From Siphonodentalium dalli (taxonomy: Eukaryota; Mollusca; Scaphopoda; Gadilida; Siphonodentaliidae), in contig CP136063.1 in the NCBI GenBank assembly GCA_032622095.1, positions 35,750,106 to 35,814,105 of the forward strand: DNA of 64,000 bases, read 5' to 3'. The first letter of the stretch is position 1. The number at the start of each line of letters is the position of its first letter. Below the pieces are notes generated by a model that had not been told where the DNA came from, did not search any database, and saw nothing but the letters and a program-made list of their open reading frames with translations. Both the position numbers and the translations under genes were made by a program. Of the stretch, positions 37,090-48,013 are shown in pieces.

Positions 37090-37810
37090 CGATGACCTTT
37101 CACCTATTAAATGGCGATCGCGATCTTTAAACAAAATCGTATTAGTAGCGAAAACAGGAATGCATGTTTACATAGCACGTGTCTAATTATGCCAGCTAAT
37201 GGGATTTCATATTCGAGAACAGTTGAAGCTGCTTTCACAGATCTGCGGCGGACGCACAAGGCCAACGCTATCGGGTTTGTGGCTGACCACTGGCACTGCG
37301 CATAAACCGATAGCCGCAGACACTGCACGCATGCGTCAGCCGCATGCAGGTCTGTGAAATCAGCTTTAACTTCAGACAGACAAAATTGCGACTACGACCT
37401 CCAAGTCATCTGGCCATGTGAACGGGTTCCAAACAATTATGTTTCGAGTGAAAAGGTCAGAGGTAGCAAATTACTCTAAATGACGCGGAACGTGAAATGT
37501 TGACGCATCATTTTGTCGTATATTGCAATTTTAGAAGATATGAACACTTCAATTAAAACAAGTTGTAAGTTTTCAATGATCTTCCCACAACAATCATGTG
37601 ATCGATTTTGCAAAAAAAATGTATTGGTAATCGCATTAGCTCAAATATGACTGTACGATTACACACCACATGTCCCAATTAGGCCAGATAAAGGGATTTT
37701 ATAATCGACAACGGTTAAACCACAAGACAGACCACCACACTGTTGGTCCAACCAAATTGCGACCACGCCCTTTAGGCCATGTGTACGTGTGAACGGGTCC
37801 CAAACCATAT
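37090..37810 (+). repeat. Old direct duplication, one copy carrying an insertion
   Basis: Blocks in the first copy recur in the same order in the second. 'TACATAGCACGTGTCTAATT' with 'GCCAGCTAATGGGATTTCAT' (from 37170) matches 'TACACACCACATGTCCCAAT' with 'GCCAGATAAAGGGATTTTAT' (from 37660). The 'GGCCATGTGAACGGGTTCCA' block (37411) matches 37773-37802. The second copy lacks the fold-back element at 37225-37368. Confidence 0.65.
37225..37368. mobile_element. Fold-back element, about 144 bp
   Basis: The left part AAGCTGCTTTCACAGATCTG and the right part read in reverse (AAAGCTGATTTCACAGACCTG) are inverted. An inner inverted pair CTATCGGGTTT / AAACCGATAG surrounds a GC-rich loop. Absence of this block from the diverged paralogue at 37.6-37.8 kb supports insertion. 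Target duplication not resolved. Confidence 0.6.
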
Positions 37811-38080
37811 TCTTGCATATGGCGAAGTCCACCCGTTATGTGTGTACACCTCCTTTGGTAAGAAATACTGCTGACCTTGTGATTTTGATTGCGAATTATA
37901 AATGTTATACCTAAACAGAATACAACCAAAGCATATTATGAAATCTGATTGTTAACATTTATGAGGCCTGATAACCCTGACTAGATCACAGGACGTATAA
38001 CTGTTATATTTATATATTTACATACACCTGATATCTCTTCCGATTTCCCCATAGCGTTACGGTAGACACGCCCCCTTATT
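37811..38080. other. Unannotated, nothing seen
   Basis: No frame, repeat or structured element recognised in this short stretch. Confidence 0.5.
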
Positions 38081-38148
38081 CAATGCGTTCATAAATCTAT
38101 GAACGTAAAGTCACGTTCAATGTCGTTCATAGGTTTATGAACACATTG
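38081..38148. repeat. Double palindrome of GTTCATA..TATGAAC
   Basis: CAATGCGTTCATAAATCTAT (38081 on) and its near reverse complement ending at 38148 form arms of about 25 bp around an 18-bp loop. Each arm is itself a palindrome: GTTCATA-AATC-TATGAAC and GTTCATA-GGTT-TATGAAC. Confidence 0.8.
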
Positions 38149-38349
38149 TTCCCGGAAATCACCGGGGATTGTCGGACATTACCGACTGATTGAGTATCTA
38201 GTCAGCCAATACGCCAAGGATTTGATAGCAAACAATATGTAATCGAGGTTCACGATTGGATGGCTTGTGGCATCTGATCGCGAGCACGGGTGGCACAAGA
38301 TGTTCGGTTGACTATCAGAATGTTGGTTATCATATAATTCCATAATATG

Positions 38350-38500
38350 TCAAATATAGCGAATTATCGAAATATGAAATACAACGAAAAAGCGAAATAT
38401 GAAAATACAGCGAAATAGCACGAAAAATCGAAATAGGAAAATACAGCGAAATAGCGAAATAGGGCGAAATATAGAGCAAAATATAGAAATAGGAAATTAT
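38350..38500 (+). repeat. GCGAAATA-type minisatellite
   Basis: Irregular tandem copies of GCGAAATA(T/G) and GAAAATACA. Frames across it (rich in S, Y, I, F on the - strand) are products of the repeat. Confidence 0.8.
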
Positions 38501-38608
38501 TTTTATAAACAAAATAACGGACATATTTGAAAAAAGTGTTTTTGACTTAATAACGGACATATTTGGAGAAGTGTTTTAAAGAGCGTAAGTATATAAATAT
38601 GAATAATA

Positions 38609-38746
38609 AACGGCGGACTCAACGTGGTCATGGGTTTTGACTGCGATAAAAAATCAGCAAACTCCGCATGAACCCCTTTGGGGTTTATACAGTTTGCTGA
38701 ATTTTTCTCGCGGTCAAAATCCCATGACCACATTGAAACCGCCGTT
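38609..38746. mobile_element. Fold-back MITE-like palindrome, 138 bp
   Basis: Almost the whole segment is an imperfect palindrome: AACGGCGG (38609) with CCGCCGTT (38739), GTGGTCATGGGTTTTGAC with GTCAAAATCCCATGACCAC, TCAGCAAACT with AGTTTGCTGA, and a CCCC-TTT-GGGG core. It is strongly conserved between arms (few mismatches), so the arms are young or constrained. No clear target duplication. A structured RNA is an alternative reading. Confidence 0.7.
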
Positions 38747-39365
38747 CATTTCTTATATAAAACAAAGTGCACCATTCCAAATTTCATGCATAGAAACAAG
38801 TTTTATTCCACACCGAGATGCCAGGCCAGATGGCACTGAGTAAAATTTTATTCCATAAAATTATATGGATAGCATACACACACTGTTTACATTTAAAACA
38901 ATTACATGTTTCTGAAATACGCTCAAATTCTTTCATCCTATCTGTGGTTCTACGTAACTCTGGGTGAGAATTTCACACTATATGTGCCATGAATCTGAAT
39001 GAGCTAAGATCGCATGTAGTAACATCATGATTTATAATGGAATATGCAATGGTTTGAATGTAATCAATTTCAATTGGGGGAGGGTCCGGGAGGGTGCGCG
39101 AGATCTTTTTTTGGATTTACAGCTGGGAGTTACCGTTCAAATCTCGAGATTAACGGGGTCTTTATTGGTGTTATATGGTGCTGACAGGTTCATTTAATGA
39201 CAAAATTACGATTAGCCAATTAAGCTGGATAAACAACACATGTGGCGGCACACGTCGGTTTCATTTGCGGCCCAACCAAATATACCACATGTAATTTCAT
39301 TAGGTTGTCGCTTGAGGGACCTAGCAGCAATAATACGCATCGTAGCATTGATCTTGGTTACGAGC
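38747..39365. other. Unannotated, no gene recognised
   Basis: Frames of 84-87 codons overlap on both strands at 39212-39503 and partly run into the inverted-repeat arm. No domain recognised. Confidence 0.55.
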
Positions 39366-39752
39366 ACTTTTGGGGTCCGTGAAGTTGGATCGAAGTTCGA
39401 AGTTCGAAATTCGGTGGAGATTCGACCCCCACTTTTGTTTGCCTCAAATGCATTGTTGTGTTCCAATTCGTGCTCCCCTGCTCGAATTTTGGGTCAAAGG
39501 TGATTTTTTTTCACTTTTTCTGAGATACTGCTGGACTTGGAAAATTTAGCCACGGCGCTGGACTTAGAAAATTTCACCTTCAATATTAAGGTGCCGAAGG
39601 GAAGTGGCATTATTTATGGCTGGATTGAGCTGAAATTTGGTATGTTTGATACTTTCCATAAGAGAATCAAGCAAACTAACGCTCAGCTTCGAGAAATTAC
39701 AAGATCTATAGCGGGGGGGGGGGGTCGGAAAAAAATTCCAGGCACGTATGAT
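39366..39752 (+). repeat. Left arm of a 2.4-kb inverted repeat
   Basis: Matches 41194-41826 in reverse: GGTCCGTGAAGTTGGATCG, AAGTTCGAAATTCGGTGGAG, GACCCCCACTTTTGTTTGCC, TTTCACTTTTTCTGAGATAC, and then GGTCGGAAAAAAATTCCAGG after a run of about 13 G. Both arms have a 50-60 codon open frame with alike translations (containing 'GWIELKFGMFDTFHKR'), but several of the few base differences change the residue and none suggests coding constraint. Confidence 0.85.
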
Positions 39753-41193
39753 GGGGTGGGTGGGTGGGTGGGTGTCTCTCGGGTCCAAAAAGCTGTTTTT
39801 TCCATGTGCCAAATTTTTTTTCCATTCCTGCTATTGAGTCTTATTTTGATGTGTTTTGAACAGAAACAGGTCATATATAGTTAATAGTAATGCTATACTA
39901 TATATAGAGGTTATCAGTAGTTGGATCAGTTGCACAGTGGCCAACAATAACCCAAATTCAACTTGATAGAACTAGAAACTGCGCTATTGGAAAATTAAAT
40001 TTAATCAGGATTCCATCTACTGATACAACAAAATAAGAATAACTATGCAGAACTCAGCTGAAAATAAGCAATAAAATGAAAGCACATTTGACCATATGAG
40101 ACATGGAAATAAAGATATAATAAATAATGGAATAAAATAGACTTTTGACAACATAAAACATAAAATCTTAACAAATAAATTGAAGGCCAGCCGGGCCAGC
40201 TTGAACAATTTCAAATTGTTTTCCAAGTTAATGTGGATCAGCTTGTAATGTTGATCACAGTAACAAAGATTTTATTGTCACTGATATCGTGAGCAAAAAA
40301 GAAGTGAGATTGGGCTATCCATCCATATTATTCCCAATTATTACGAAGCCTATTACTTCAAGCAGTGGCTACCAGCCTGCCATTATACGCTATAACATGT
40401 TTCCTCAGTTCTGGTTTCTGAGATGCACCAAGAAGAGTCACGCGGGTATATCATGGTTGTGTTTGGTATTAGCATTATTCTTCAAACTGGGATAAACTGG
40501 GATGAACAGTTGTATTTCCACATGTTTTGATAAATAATTTGGTTCCAGCAATACAGTAATGAACTAATTAAACGACTCCATAACCACAGCAGAATAATGG
40601 GTAATTTTTTCAGGGGAGAGCTTTCCGATGAATGACAACAAGCCATATTTCCAACTAAATCCTGAAAAATTACCCATTATTTTGCTGTGGTTATGGAGTC
40701 AATTAATTAGGGCATTACTGTATATCACATAGCAAATATCAAAATATCAAATAATCTGAAATTTGTTGTACCGGTACCATGTATTCTGTAGAATACTCAA
40801 ATGTGATTATGTGACTAGATCATGTGACTATATATTATGAAAATGAATGTTAATAAAAACTTTGGCACTCTGCCTATATATCCCTAGAAATGTGATTATG
40901 TTGACACATTTCTTGATTAATGACACTTATATGATAAATTCAAATAGTATCGTTATCTCATTATACACTGTTCTATTCAAATATCGCGCAATAAATTATG
41001 ATAATGCAGGATAATCAGCTATTTGGTTGCTCAGTTGATAATTTTCTCAAATTTAGGGGGGTGGGTATCCAAAACTGACCGGAAAAAAATTCCTGAAACG
41101 GAAAAAAAAGGGTGGGTGTCCAAAATTGCCTGGAAAAAAAGGCCGGAAACGGAAGAAATTGGGTTTGTGGGTCCCCCGAGGCCGGAAAAAATT
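39753..41193. other. Loop between inverted arms, no gene
   Basis: Holds the Tc1/mariner-type MITE. Beside the right arm lie three diverged copies of a '(G)GGTGGGT(G/A)TCCAAAA' block (41056-41180). Otherwise AT-rich with no recognised gene. Confidence 0.55.
40554..40720. mobile_element. Tc1/mariner-type MITE, 167 bp
   Basis: Starts CAGTAATGAACTAATTAAAC; the right end in reverse reads CAGTAATGCCCTAATTAATT. The terminal inverted repeats run for about 60 bp with few mismatches. It is flanked by TA on both sides (40552-40553 and 40721-40722), the target of Tc1/mariner, whose ends often start CAGT. The short centre contains GAGAGCTTTCCGATGAATG, also found at the 47.8-kb palindrome. No transposase. 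Confidence 0.85.
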
Positions 41194-41826
41194 AAAATGA
41201 TCATACGTGCCTGGAATTTTTTTCCGACCCCCCCCCCCCCCCCCCCCCCCCTGAGATCAGCAGTATCTCAGAAAAAGTGAAAAAAAATCTCTTTTGACCC
41301 AAAATTCGAGCAGGGGAGCACGAATTGGAACACAACAATGCATTTAAGGCAAACAAAAGTGGGGGTCGAATTTCAATCTGAATTTCGAAGTTCAATCCAG
41401 ATCGAAATTCGCCCAGATTGAAATTCAAACCCATAGATCGAGTAATTTCTCGAAGCTGAGCGTTAGTTTGCTTGATTCTCTTATGGAAAGTATCAAACAT
41501 ACCAAATTTCAGCTCAATCCAGCCATAAACAATGCCACTTCCCTTCGGCGCATTGATATTGAAGGCGAAATTTTCTAAGTCCAGCGCCGTGGCTAAATTT
41601 TCCAAGTCCAGCAGTATCTCAGAAAAAGTGAAAAAAATAACTTTTGACCCAAAATTCGAGCAGGGGAACACGAATTGGAACACAACAATGCATTTGAGGC
41701 AAACAAAAGTGGGGGTCGAATCTCCACCGAATTTCGAACTTCGAACTTCAATCTAACTTCACGCGAATCTCCACCGAATTTCGAACTTCGAACTTCGATC
41801 CAACTTCACGGACCCGCACTTTTGAG
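41194..41826 (-). repeat. Right arm of a 2.4-kb inverted repeat
   Basis: Reverse complement of the left arm, but longer. The GACCCCCACTTTTGTTTGCC to CTGAGATACTGCTG block occurs twice (near 41262-41380 and 41612-41735), and a CGAATTTCGAACTTCGAACT block is repeated at 41740-41800. A run of about 25 C (41229-41253) corresponds to the G run of the left arm. Confidence 0.85.
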
Positions 41827-43177
41827 GAGCTTTCTTAATCTTCAAGTATTTTTCGCAAATTGCCCAGACCATCTGGTGTGTTAAACTTTTCCCTAAACCG
41901 AAATGAGGCCAGTCCGTCCCATTTAAATCGCGCGAGGTGGCTTCGCGCGCAACGGAAACGTCTCATGCTGTGAACCATGTATGAATTTACCAGTATTACT
42001 AAACTGAATTCCAAGATAATTTTATTCATTAACAGCTTCTGACACTTGGGAGTAATGGGAGCCAAATCTGACTGGTTACACAAATCAGTACAATCATATA
42101 TATAATCTTACTACCGGATCTGGTGTACTTCCGTACACAAAACTACACAATAATTGTTTAAATACAAGCACCATCGGTCTCTATTGGCACAATTCAAGTA
42201 CAATTGCATTTTAGATTGGAATTTACGAAACTATTCATACATATAAAGCTGGACATCAATATTGGAACACACACAGGATACATTTCTATCAGGCTAATTG
42301 ATAACCTTATATCGAGTTACAACAAACGAGGCCGCATCGACAAGTTCGTGGCATCTGTGCACTGGCTGATTTATTACCTCTTGCGCGATGAGGTGAAATC
42401 AAAGAGATACCGATACCGGATATGGCATTAATTTGTCCATACATTAGGAAGAAAATTCCAGGGATATACATGTACGATGGGTTCTTCTCAGAAGATAGCA
42501 GTCATTCTACTTACATATTTGGGACTGGCCACGACTGCTACAGTTACCATTCTGTAGTCGATCCCAGTCTATCTGCTATATTTTCATGGCAATTACTTTA
42601 CTTAATGCGTGTTAATCGTCGATAATCGTTCTTGGCTGCGTGGTATTCTCGTGGTGATTCCTTTGTGCGATTGGCAGCATCATTTTATTTAACGGAAATT
42701 TTATCGAAATTCAACCCGTCGATTGTAAAAATTGGCCCAAAGAAAGTAAAGATACCAATATACCGCGATTACTCATAAAAATATGTTATATTGTGTGTGC
42801 TATAAAATATGCATATGTGCATATATATGAAATTACTTTGATACTAACAATTCTTGAAAATTTTATTAATTGTTGAAAATGAGCATTTTAAATTAAATTT
42901 GGAAAAACTAAATTTTATTTATATAAATTTTGATCCCAGTTTTCAAAACAAATTAATTTAAATTTAAAACTTTAGTTACGTTTTGGACATTAAATTCGAT
43001 ATTTTAAAGTGATCTGAAACACTCCGGTAGGGTGATGAAATAGAAATGGAGAATATCTTGCTGAAAGTAGTTATTTTTACAAATATTATATCCAAATTGA
43101 CAGAACACACCGTAATTCTTATATATATATATGCATTAAATACAGTGACCCCCCGATGGCGAAATCATTTGTGTTAA
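41827..43177. other. Unannotated, no gene recognised
   Basis: Short frames only (up to 82 codons). A 75-codon + frame at 42204-42431 has no known domain and no convincing splice signals. Very AT-rich from 42780 to 43010. Confidence 0.55.
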
Positions 43178-43336
43178 TTTACCGCCGATAGTTGCGTCCC
43201 GAATCGGGAAGTAAATATTTACAATTGAGCGTATAATATAGTAGTTCAGACGATGTTTTCTATGAAGTGGTACGGTCGATTTGTTTGAGATTTTCGGCAA
43301 TGTTAGTAGAATTCATACATCCCCTCATGGCATAGC
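43178..43336 (+). repeat. Dispersed repeat, copy 1 of 2
   Basis: ATTTACCGCCGATAGTTGCG, TCCCGAATCGGGAAGTAAAT, CAGACGATGTTTTCTATGAAG and ATTTTCGGCAATGTTAG all reappear in order at 46357-46510 with about 20% differences. Confidence 0.8.
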
Positions 43337-44095
43337 GCATGCATACTAACTAATCAGTTTCACGCGTCCGAACAAGTGCATAATATGTCTTTAACTTATG
43401 AATTTTTGTAATGTTATATCCAATTTTTCACCCATTTGTTAGAACACGATATCGCCGCACAAACTACCGAAACCATTTGCGTACATGTAATATGAACAAA
43501 CACAAGAAAATAGTAATGCCAACTAAAGAAAATGCGACAACAAAACATGACATGGATATAAAGGCCATAGACACAGATAAACAAATATGATATATATATA
43601 TATAATTCAATATATGAAATTGTTTTTTATTATAAAAGATTTTATCTGACAATTCTGTATTCATTGACGCTAAGACCACGTGCGATTTTTCCGTGTTTTT
43701 TCCGTGTTAAAATGTTGGCCACGCGTGGTTTTGAAAACACCACGGGCCTTGTATACTGTGGTTGACACATCTTGACTTCTAGAATATACCGTGGCGCATC
43801 CATTCTAACAATACCCCTCTCCCAATCATGTTGACTTGCTATAGTGAACAGTCATTGAAGTTTTAACTAATCTAGCCGAAATGTAGGCTAAGCGTTTTTT
43901 GGAATGCGTAACCGTCTATGACGTGTCGTCGGTCGACCCCATTCATGACTGATTTGATGGATACGCTCACAGTATGTAGCCCACCACGCATGTGTACCGT
44001 CATGTATCAATCACCATAACGAATGCAAATTTAGCCCTCCCCGGTTCTTGTAATTTAACAGAACCCAGCTGTTCGAAGCCAAAGTTAAACTATCT
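43337..44095. other. Unannotated, no gene recognised
   Basis: One 71-codon - frame (43464-43679) is hydrophobic but without start context or domain. A short TA run at 43586. Nothing else. Confidence 0.55.
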
Positions 44096-45070
44096 CTTAA
44101 TTGCTGATTATTAGTGCCTCTTCAAAACCATTATAGGTAAACAAAACCAATCCCGTGACATTCCCTGCGTCATGTCACTTTTTTGCATCAATTTCTCCAC
44201 ATATCTCCATGAAATAATAATAAACGCTCTTTAATGATTGTATATCAATGAAATCATCTGAGGTCAAAGACGCCTATCATGTGAAATCACCTGGTCGGGT
44301 GATTCATCTGTACCAATTTTTCTTCATATACTTTGAGCCTATAGCGAATGCCTTCATTGCTCGCATTTGCCCACTAAAGTCGTCTGAGATCAACGGCATC
44401 CGGATAGAGTTAATTTTTTTCTTTTAATTGCTAATTATTAGTGCATCTTTAAATCGTGTGAGGTCAACACACCCAATCCTTTGACACGCCCTGCGTCATT
44501 CCAGTTTTGTCACAAATTTCCCCCACTCATCTTCAGGAATGAAAATAAACGCTCTTTATTGATTATATGACCATGTAAGTCATCTGAGGTCAAAGACGCC
44601 TATCGCGTGACAACCACCTGGTCGGGTGATTCATCTGTACCAGTTTCCCTACATATACTTTGAGCCTATAACTAACGCTCTTTATTGCTCACATTTGTCC
44701 ATTAAAATCGTCTGAGATCAGCGGCATCCGGATAAAGTTACATTTATCTTTTAATTTCTTATTATTAGTGCATCTTTAAATAATTTGAGGTCAACAAACC
44801 CATTCCCTTGACATGCCCTGCGTCATTCGACTTTTGTCACCAATTTTCTCACATATCTTCTGGAATGATGATAAACGCTCTTTATTGATTATATACCCAT
44901 GTAAGTCATCTTGGGTCGAAGATGCCTATCGCGTGACATTCATCAAGTTGGGTGGTTCATTTGTACCAATTTTCCTACAAATACTTTAAACTTATAAAGA
45001 ACGCTCTTTATTGTTCAAATTTGACCCTTAAAGGCGTCTGATGTCAACGGCATCTATACCACACTATATG
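44096..45070 (+). repeat. Tandem repeat, about 325 bp x 3
   Basis: Units start near 44096, 44422 and 44750 and share ATTATTAGTGCMTCTT, CCTGCGTCAT, AAACGCTCTTTA(T)TGATT, AAGTCATCTGAGGTCAAAGA, GGTCGGGTGATTCATCTGTA and CATATACTTTGAGCCTATA. Each unit has two AACGCTCTTTATT-like words about 125 bp apart (44221 and 44346 decayed, 44548 and 44674, 44874 and 45000). No coding signal. Confidence 0.9.
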
Positions 45071-45755
45071 TGTCATCCCCGTGTTTAAACTTACACCGAC
45101 CAGATTGCAACCATTTTTGGTCTATAATCAATTAGTTAGTTAAATGCGTTGTTATTGCCCCTTTAGGACATCTAATGTCAATGGGACCTATCTAATAATA
45201 TTTTCCGGGCCAAATTACCCATATATCAAACCTCATTAGTAACTGACCAATGTGGTTGTCTACTTAATGCATGGTTTATTCAGATGTAATTCTATATCTC
45301 CTGTGTCGTAGAAAATATCACCGCAAAATACGTAAATCGAAATATATCTCAGGATTTTGAATTTTAAAAGTTGATATTGAGTAAGCGGTTTTAATTATAA
45401 GATATAACCCATAATCAGTCTTCGTCATGCAAACATATTCCCAAATTAACAGTATTTATCACAATAAAACCAGGTCCCCCTAATGTCGGTCTGTAACACT
45501 GTCAGATATACACTACCGATAATTTAATTGCATATATCTATTAAAATATTCATTCCGCGCAAAAACTATCGACAGTTGGTGAATAATAGTGTCACAGAGA
45601 TCACACATGACAGGAAAAATATATAAATTTGCATGTTAAATTCACTTAAAAAACACGCTAAACATTAGGGGGACACACAAAAAGTCGCCCTAATGTAAAA
45701 GTCGCCCTAATGTGGGTTATTTACACACAAATGTCTCCCTAATGTGGCTTCCGCG

Positions 45756-45814
<59 letters not shown>

Positions 45815-46356
45815 AAATGATCCCATGCATCAATAGTAGATTTCGATGGACGGGTATCGACCTTCAGGGTCAGGCTCGCAAACTGTCAACTGATCGTCTC
45901 TGATAAAGGACGGATCTGTTATCTTACCCCAAGGCGTTTTTTGTGTATTTCTATATTGTTCGCTTGCCTGCCCATGGAAAGCAGAACATTTCCGTATGAA
46001 CGTTTGACTAATGGCATATGCCAAATTATCCAGACGAAACATGACCCCACCTCCTATTAGTATTATTTTAGTATTATTAAAGGGATATTGTTGGAACACC
46101 GGATAATATTTATCGAAATTTCATGTTGAACTGTTTCATCCGCACGATAAATTAGTTTGTATCTACATGTACCACCCTCCCCTCCACATTTCCCAAGAAT
46201 AATGTTATATTCAACAATTTCATATTGTGGTTAAGACAGTCGCGCTTGTTTTGTATTGAGCAACAACGGACACTATTGCAAGCGTATGCGCAACTCGCAC
46301 CTAATTGTCTGTTGCTGAATTATCGCATGTTGGTTCGTTGAGTTCACTAGATGGCA
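45071..46356. other. No gene; CCCTAATGT motif cluster and AT microsatellite
   Basis: 45474-45745 contains six copies of GTC(C/G/T)CCCTAATGT in both orientations. A pure AT dinucleotide run follows at 45759-45811 with a short GT extension. An 89-codon - frame (45830-46099) has no recognisable domain. Confidence 0.7.
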
Positions 46357-46510
46357 CAATTTACCGCCGGTTGTTGCGTCCCGAATCTAGATGTAAATAT
46401 CTGCAATTGAGCGTAGTGCAGACGATGTGTTCTATGGAGTGAAGCGGTCGATTTCTTTGAAATTTTCGGTGATGTTAGCAGAATGATACAATCCCAGCCT
46501 GGCATACCCC
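46357..46510 (+). repeat. Dispersed repeat, copy 2 of 2
   Basis: Diverged copy of 43178-43336. The following 100 bp (CAACAGTTTCATGTATTGT, TTAAGACACTATGCTTGTTCT) also resembles 46210-46260, so a further old duplication is layered here. Confidence 0.75.
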
Positions 46511-47049
46511 AATTCCACAGAAGAATGTTTAGTGCAACAGTTTCATGTATTGTTAAGACACTATGCTTGTTCTGCAGACGCTAGAATTATTGCCGGCTGA
46601 TTTCTTAATGATACAACACAAAAGCTGTATTAACCAATACATGATATTGATTGTTGCAAATTGTTGAAATTTGGGGGGGGGGGGGGGGTCTAAATAAGTT
46701 AAAATGAAATTTGCTGGAAAACAGTTCCACAAGAATAATTCGGTATTGCAACAATTTTCCTTTAATGAGGTCAAGTGACCAATTTTAATTGTGCATTTCC
46801 ATGCAAATCTCCGCAAAAAAAAGTTACATAGTTGCAAATATTGATGGGCATGACTTTGTGCGGTATTGAATACAATACATATTTATCTGGCGGGTCGGCT
46901 TAGAATATCAGCTTAAACACTTGCCCAGACACACGAATCTGGTTACATTCCTTCAGCATGGATGACAAACCTGCGCTAGCTTGGCTTGAAACCATCTTCG
47001 TATAGAGCTGGTCGGACTATGACGGCGTAATACACTGAATAATGTACCG
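46511..47049. other. Unannotated; poly-G run
   Basis: A run of 16 G at 46673-46688. A 94-codon - frame crosses it and is not credible as coding. Nothing else recognised. Confidence 0.6.
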
Positions 47050-47679
47050 ACTGGACCAACGCTGCCATAGAGCCGATACTTGGTGATTGGATTGTTGTGT
47101 GAATTCTAGCAAGTCGCGATTCCGAAAGGGACAAAGTAAAGAAACTAATATTATTAACCACTCAAATTCATTTATGTTTTGTCGTCTCTTAATAATTACT
47201 CAGATTATATATACAATAAAGTGCACGATGATTCAAGATAATTCGCCAGATAGATCCAGAAACTATCTACATCTTTTGGCTAGAGTTATGCTAAACGTGG
47301 GTCTGCACGCCTCTGAATGTATGTCATTTAACCATATAAAAAATCTTCGAGCAGACGAGACCAACCCTGACATAATGTAACCGCAAATATACCGACATAC
47401 TACTTCCTTAAACAGCCTTGTATCGTACCAGATTCATCTGAGTCAGTTGAAAACAAATTCGGATACCAACACCCAATCCCCGGCGAAATTCGACATCACC
47501 ATCAATTCCTGGTGACACATATGATACAAAACTATATTAGGTAACTCTGTGATGTTGAGGATTTTGACACCTATCCGCAATACCTATACGAAACAATAGA
47601 TGCTGGATGAACAACACGACCCCATTGGAAGCACGATGAACGTACTATATAACCCAATTATTCAATTAAGTTTATTCAG
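47050..47679 (+). repeat. Segmental duplication, copy 1
   Basis: Nearly identical (about 95% by eye) to 50231-50925, from CTGGACCAA.GCTGCCATAG to CAATTAAGTTTATT. It lacks about 80 bp present in copy 2, at a point where AACGTA occurs at both edges of the missing block, suggesting loss through that 6-bp word. The 97-codon frame here (47087-47380) is not kept open in copy 2. Confidence 0.9.
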
Positions 47680-48013
47680 ATCGTCAATATAGATATTACA
47701 GAAGAGTTGTATACATAAATACAATGTATATATATAAAGTAATGTCCAAAGAAACCGATCACACAACCACAGCAGAACCATGGGCAACCCCTCGGGACCC
47801 AGTCGGAAATACGGCCCGCCACCATCCATCGGAAAGCTCTCGGCGAGAGCTTTCCGATGAATGGCAACAAGCCACACCCCGACCAAATCACGAAAAACCA
47901 CCCACCATCAATCATTTTGGGAATCACTGTATGGTCATTACAGGTATACGTGTAGACATGGGGTATATCCACTTGCGATCAACAAGAGACTCAGATTCCA
48001 CATATATATTATA
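47680..48013. other. Unannotated stretch with a strong palindrome
   Basis: GC-richer than its surroundings. Holds the 47822-47864 palindrome and overlapping frames on both strands, the longest of which (171 codons, + strand, 47861-48376) runs through the Helitron start and a GT run and is not credible. Confidence 0.55.
47822..47864. repeat. Near-perfect palindrome
   Basis: Arms CATCGGAAAGCTCTCG (47827-47842) and CGAGAGCTTTCCGATG (47844-47859) are perfect complements around one G and extend outward with one mismatch. The right arm plus 'AATGRCAACAAGCCA' is shared with the centre of the Tc1/mariner-type MITE at 40.6 kb. Confidence 0.9.

Noticed and set aside
39537-39884. 115-codon + frame and the 160-codon - frame at 41201-41683 as a gene pair
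   Set aside because: Both are in arms of an inverted repeat, read through G/C homopolymers, and base differences between the copies are mostly residue-changing with no sign of constraint.
5662-45745. CCCTAA/TTAGGG words as interstitial telomere repeats
   Set aside because: They never occur in tandem as (TTAGGG)n. Each is embedded in a longer fixed word (ATTAGGGRGAC), so resemblance to the telomere hexamer is probably coincidence.
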